Below, piece after piece: positions 41,167 through 44,820 of a stretch of 44,820 nucleotides of DNA. The first letter of the stretch is position 1; the number at the start of each line of letters is the position of its first letter. This stretch comes from Xanthobacteraceae bacterium (GTDB lineage: Bacteria; Pseudomonadota; Alphaproteobacteria; Rhizobiales; Xanthobacteraceae). The stretch is from the NCBI GenBank assembly GCA_019750915.1, contig JAIENY010000050.1:1-44820 (forward strand), written 5' to 3'. The position numbers were made by a program, and so were the translations under genes. Under the pieces are notes generated by a model. It was not told the origin of the DNA. It did no database searches and saw only the letters and a program-made list of their open reading frames with translations.

Positions 41167-44100
41167 TTACCCCAGCCGACCCGCCGCGTGGGCAAGCAAG
41201 GTGTAGACAAGGCCAGCTTCCGACGTCAGGTGGCTGCGAAGGGCCGCGGGACCGCGTTCGTCACGCGAGACATCGTCGAGCAGCCGTTCGAACTCTGTGA
41301 TGTAGCGGTCGACCGTCTGCTTGAATGGACGCTCCGCACGATATTTGCGCGCGACCTCATCGAACGCTTTCTGACCAGCGGGTGTGTAAAGTCGCTTGTT
41401 GAAAGCTTTGCGTTCGCCGCGTTGATAGCGGTCCCACATCTCCGCCGCCAGATCGCGATCCACAAGGCGGGTAATGTCGAGCGACAGGGCTTCGAGCGGA
41501 TTGTTCGCTGGCTGGCGCGGCTGTTGAGCGCGTCCGCGTGCGGCGCCAAGTTGCTCATCGTCGGCGCGGCTCAGCAAGTCCGACAGCCATGCATCGCGGT
41601 CGTTGCCCGCAGGGCTTACGGGAGGAGCTTCGGTCCGCCGCGGGTTGGTGGGCGCGCCCAGATCCGGCGGAGGGAGGCTGGATGCGCTGCCGAAGTCACG
41701 CCCGCCGCGCTGCGCAGGCGCTGGTCGGCTTTCAGCACGGGAGGTGTTGGCAACGGCCAGAGCCGGCTCTTCTTCGCGTATGCTGCGGCTTGCGGAGCCC
41801 ACATCGAGTCCGCGGCCGTGCTTGGCGACGATACGGTTCAATTCGGCCAGCGCCTCGATCTGATCGACGATCACCTTGCGCATCTGGGCGGTGCTTTCGG
41901 CTGCCTCCTGCGGCAGTTCCAGAATGCCGCGGCGCAAGTCGGCGCGCGTTTCGTCCAGTTCTTGGTGCAGTTCGGCCGCCATCTGCTTCATACCAAGCAC
42001 AATCGCGTTAAAGCGATCGGAAGCCTCCTGGAACATCGCGGCGGCGTCCTGTGTGCCGCGATCGTAGACTTCGCTCATGGCTTCGATGGTCTGGCGACGC
42101 TCATCCTCGACCGCCATGCGGACAGCCTCGAACTGGCGGCCTACGGCAGAGGAACTCGCACCGGCGCTTTCGGCGACCACGCGGGCGATATCCCGTGCGC
42201 GCGACTCTGCGGCGTCAAGTGATTCATCGAGAAGGCCGGTGAATCGGTTCAGCCGGTCATCAAGCTCCAGGGTTCGGGTGTCGATCGAATTTGCGACCTG
42301 TTCGAGCAGCACTTGACGTTCGGCGACGGACTGTCCGGTACGCTCGTTGCTGTCTTCCACAAGACGGACCGCATCCGACAGCACCTTGCCGTGGCTCTGG
42401 AATTGCTCCGAGAGTTCACCAAGATTCTGCGAAGCAGCCGTTGTCGTCTCATTGAAAGCGCGAATCTGTTCTCCGAGAGCGTTCGTCGAAGCGCCATTGC
42501 GGGCGGTGACATCGTTGAGCGTGGTGACAAAATCCGCCACGCGGGTGACAAGCGCCCGCTCCAGCGAATTGAGATTGTCATGGGCGCCCGTGAGCACTTC
42601 CTGAAGCAGGATGTTGCCTTCACGCAGCCGCTCGAACAGCGCGACCGTATCAGTACGCAGGATTTTGCTGGTCTCCTGCATCTCGGTGACGGCGGCTGTG
42701 GCAACCTGACGCGACTGGTCGATCGCCGAACGCGTGCTGGACTCGATGTCCTTGAGTGCCTTGCTGATGGAACCGGTGGCAACTTCGCTTGCGGTATTGA
42801 TCTGGCGAGCTAGGTCAGACGAGCTGTTCATCAGCGAAACGGTGAAGTCTCCGCCCTGAGCAGCGATTGCCTTGAGCGCGGTGCTCGTAGCGTTGCCGAT
42901 GGAGACGGTGAGTTCGTTCTTTTTCGCGTCGAGCGCGTTGACCAGTTCTTCGCTCTTGCCAGAGATGGCGTTGACGAATGGCGAGTGTTTCTCGTCGACG
43001 ATCTGGGCCAGGCGCTCGGTCTGCTCGCGGACGCCCTCGGTGATCTCCTGAACCTTGTTGTTCAAGGTCAGGCCAAAGGCCTCTGTGCTGATACCGATCG
43101 TCCGCTCGATCTCTGCAGAAGACGACTTGATGTACGTGGTTGCGTTGTTGGATGCGGCGGCAAGAGCGGTTTCGGCGTCTCGAACTGTTGTCTGCACGGT
43201 CCGCTCGATTTCGGCGGAGGCTGACTTAATCTGCGCACTTGCGCTGCCGGACATCGCGGTGAGGGCCGTCTCCGCCTCCATGACAGTCGTTTGCACCGTG
43301 CGCTCGATTTCCGCAGATGCGGATTTGATCAGCGCGCTGGCGTTGCTGGACGAGATCGACAGGGTGCTTTCGACCTCGCGCGCGGCGGACTGGATGGTTC
43401 GCTCCAGATCGGAGGTCGTGCTCCTCAGTTGCGATCCGACTTCGCCGGAAAGCGAGAGCAGGCTCTGCTGCGCGGCACGGGCGCCGGTCTGCAGCACTTC
43501 GCTGGTTTCGCCAACGAGATTGGTGAGGGATCGCTCGGAATCTTCCACGCGAGCCTTGATGCTCTGCGTCAATTCGTCGGTGCGAGCCTGGAGGATGTCG
43601 CTCAGCTTCTGGCCGCTGGCCTCGACGCGGCTTGCGGCTGCATCGACGCGAATGTCCAGAAGGTTTTCGAAACGGCCGACCCGGGTCTCGATGTCGGTGG
43701 CCACCGTGCCTGCGTGGCTCTCAAGACCCTTTTGCACGTCGCTGAAGCGCGTCAACAGGTTTTCGCTGAGGGCGGTGCTTTGCGCGTCGATCGACTGCGT
43801 TACCGCAGCGGCGCGATTGTCGAAGGATTGCTCGAGCGCAGAGAGGCGCGTTTCGATCGCGTCGTCGAACGTCTTGATCTTGGTGTCGAGCGACACATCG
43901 AGCGTGGTGATGCGCGATTCCAGAGCCGACTGGAAACGGCCGAGCTTTTCGTCGACCACATTGTGGAGCTGTTCGCTGTGAGCCGTGACGCGGTGGTCGA
44001 AGGTGTCGACGTAGGTCTTCAACCCCTCGGAAATGCCGTGCGTGTGCTGGGCCATGCGCTCGACGATCTCCCCGCCGAAGGTCTTTACGGTCTTATCGAA

Positions 44101-44820
44101 CTCCGAGACGTGGCGGGTGATGAGGGCACCAAGTGTGCCGCTGTCGCGGGCGAATTTCTCCGCCAGTTCGCCGCCTTGTTCGTTCAGCAGTTTTTCGAAG
44201 AGGCCAATCCGCTCGGCCAGCGTTTCGTGAGAGCTTTCGGTCTGGGTCACGACCTTGGCGACGAGCGCATTGACGGTCACATCGAGGGCTTCGCCGGCTT
44301 TTTCGCCGCTGGTCAGGATATGTCCGGCGAGCCGGTTGCCGGCTTCATCGACCTTGACCACCAGATCCGCGGACCGCAGGTCCATCTCATTGAGGAGCGA
44401 GTCGCCCGAGTTCTTCAGCGCGTCATGGACCTGCTCGGTACGGTTGGTGATGCCATCGACGATGGAGTTCGAGCGCAGTTCGAAATCGCTGGTGATGCGT
44501 TCGAGGCGCTCCGTCATCAACGCGTGAATGTTATCGGCCAAATCGACGAATTCGTCCTGGATATTGCCGGTCTTGAAATTGAGATTGGCGGTGAGTTGCT
44601 CGCTGGCGTCGAGCACCGCCTGGGCGGTCTGGCTGCTTGCTTCCTCGAGACGGTCGAGCAGGTCGCCGCCGCGCTCACCGAGCGCGATGATCATGTTATC
44701 GCCTGCGCCGGCGAAGGCGCTGGTGATGTGCTGGCTGCGATCTTCCAGCATCTGGGTGATGCTGCTCGTGACTTCGTCGACACGGGCTGCGATCGCGTCA
44801 CTGATAAAGATCGGAAGAGC
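41167..44820 (-). CDS. Giant coiled-coil, apolipoprotein-like protein; growth pole ring (GPR)/TipN-like (partial)
   Basis: The frame is open from the stop at 41167 to the right edge, so at least 1,210 residues are present and the N-terminus is missing; the first internal Met is at 44751. Almost all of it is helical heptad-like sequence rich in Ala, Ser, Glu, Thr and Arg (for example the segments around TRVEQ, ETRVGRFENLLDIRVD and SAEIERTVQTTV), including a 33-residue repeat. The last about 110 residues form a compact conserved domain (LSLDITRLVDRDLAAEMWDRYQRGE, then GLVYTLLAHAAGRLG). This plan matches the very large Rhizobiales proteins related to Agrobacterium GPR and Caulobacter TipN, which organise the growth pole. 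Identity is inferred. The outermost about 4 codons derive from adapter sequence. Confidence 0.7.
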   Translation of the reverse strand, partial: ALPIFISDAIAARVDEVTSSITQMLEDRSQHITSAFAGAGDNMIIALGERGGDLLDRLEEASSQTAQAVLDASEQLTANLNFKTGNIQDEFVDLADNIHALMTERLERITSDFELRSNSIVDGITNRTEQVHDALKNSGDSLLNEMDLRSADLVVKVDEAGNRLAGHILTSGEKAGEALDVTVNALVAKVVTQTESSHETLAERIGLFEKLLNEQGGELAEKFARDSGTLGALITRHVSEFDKTVKTFGGEIVERMAQHTHGISEGLKTYVDTFDHRVTAHSEQLHNVVDEKLGRFQSALESRITTLDVSLDTKIKTFDDAIETRLSALEQSFDNRAAAVTQSIDAQSTALSENLLTRFSDVQKGLESHAGTVATDIETRVGRFENLLDIRVDAAASRVEASGQKLSDILQARTDELTQSIKARVEDSERSLTNLVGETSEVLQTGARAAQQSLLSLSGEVGSQLRSTTSDLERTIQSAAREVESTLSISSSNASALIKSASAEIERTVQTTVMEAETALTAMSGSASAQIKSASAEIERTVQTTVRDAETALAAASNNATTYIKSSSAEIERTIGISTEAFGLTLNNKVQEITEGVREQTERLAQIVDEKHSPFVNAISGKSEELVNALDAKKNELTVSIGNATSTALKAIAAQGGDFTVSLMNSSSDLARQINTASEVATGSISKALKDIESSTRSAIDQSRQVATAAVTEMQETSKILRTDTVALFERLREGNILLQEVLTGAHDNLNSLERALVTRVADFVTTLNDVTARNGASTNALGEQIRAFNETTTAASQNLGELSEQFQSHGKVLSDAVRLVEDSNERTGQSVAERQVLLEQVANSIDTRTLELDDRLNRFTGLLDESLDAAESRARDIARVVAESAGASSSAVGRQFEAVRMAVEDERRQTIEAMSEVYDRGTQDAAAMFQEASDRFNAIVLGMKQMAAELHQELDETRADLRRGILELPQEAAESTAQMRKVIVDQIEALAELNRIVAKHGRGLDVGSASRSIREEEPALAVANTSRAESRPAPAQRGGRDFGSASSLPPPDLGAPTNPRRTEAPPVSPAGNDRDAWLSDLLSRADDEQLGAARGRAQQPRQPANNPLEALSLDITRLVDRDLAAEMWDRYQRGERKAFNKRLYTPAGQKAFDEVARKYRAERPFKQTVDRYITEFERLLDDVSRDERGPAALRSHLTSEAGLVYTLLAHAAGRLG
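43085..43430 (-). repeat. Tandem 99-bp (33-residue) repeat inside the coiled-coil gene
   Basis: The plus-strand string CGCTC(G/C)A recurs at 43103, 43202, 43301 and 43400, exactly 99 bp apart. The encoded units centre on SASAEIERTVQTTV; the two middle copies are nearly identical and the outer ones diverged (SSSAEIERTIG and TTSDLERTIQSA). The period keeps frame and is three 11-residue helical units long. Confidence 0.85.
44808..44820 (+). other. Residual sequencing adapter at contig end
   Basis: The last 13 bases are AGATCGGAAGAGC, identical to the universal start of Illumina TruSeq adapters. Position exactly at the terminus makes chance unlikely; these bases should not be read as genomic. 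Confidence 0.92.

Noticed and set aside
1..44820. CRISPR arrays, tRNA or rRNA genes, insertion sequences, prophage
   Set aside because: No regularly spaced short repeats, no transposase, integrase or phage protein among the open frames, and no tRNA-like or rRNA sequence recognised by eye.

Overview
The window reads as chromosomal DNA of an alphaproteobacterium, most likely a Bradyrhizobium/Afipia/Rhodopseudomonas-type member of the Nitrobacteraceae. The grounds are the gene families present: a DUF4142 protein behind an EcfG-type stress promoter, a Rhodobacter-type PmtA, STAS-MlaE, a giant growth-pole-ring-like coiled-coil protein, and LPS genes scattered in short runs. The genus is inferred from family resemblance, not from a marker gene. 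Nearly the whole window is devoted to building, exporting or maintaining the cell envelope.

Layout. 1-156 is the 3' end of an adenylylsulfate kinase gene. 181-5497 is a leftward run wzm-wzt-sulfotransferase-FkbM/glycosyltransferase: an ABC exporter for a surface polysaccharide plus enzymes that could sulfate and methylate it. Its distal genes look more AT-rich than the rest. 5683-8149 holds two small uncharacterised proteins, a periplasmic DUF4142 protein and a GT90 glycosyltransferase. 8188-11804 holds a FAH-family hydrolase, an MsbA-like exporter and galE. 11974-17823 carries the complete ADP-heptose pathway (gmhA, gmhB, hldE, hldD) with heptosyltransferases waaC and waaF.

17861-25559 holds a WbpM/CapD-type dehydratase, a WecA-like phosphosugar transferase, a flippase-like integral membrane protein, a UDP-glucuronate 4-epimerase, manC and a GT4 glycosyltransferase. 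25799-29554 holds a Gfo/Idh oxidoreductase, a WbpE/GnnB-like aminotransferase and murJ; the first two may make the 2,3-diaminoglucose of the lipid A of this group. 29613-35722 is more mixed: a CHRD protein, an EamA transporter, thiD, pmtA, an LpxH-like phosphoesterase paired with a GT4 enzyme, and a threonine dehydratase-like enzyme. 35738-40802 holds an unknown protein, a dipeptide epimerase and an mlaE-mlaF-mlaD lipid transport operon. 41167 to the right edge is a partial giant coiled-coil protein with a 99-bp internal tandem repeat.

Together the genes give precursor supply (galE, manC, hldE/hldD, UDP-GalA epimerase), chain initiation (WecA-like), core assembly (waaC/waaF/GT90), lipid A modification (GnnA/B-like) and export (Wzm/Wzt, MsbA). 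The last 13 bases are identical to the Illumina adapter core AGATCGGAAGAGC, so the right edge is almost certainly a contig end carrying residual adapter. No tRNA, rRNA, CRISPR array, insertion sequence or prophage was recognised. I found no clearly new multi-gene system. The best candidates for novelty are the sulfation/FkbM export operon and the uncharacterised small and medium proteins.
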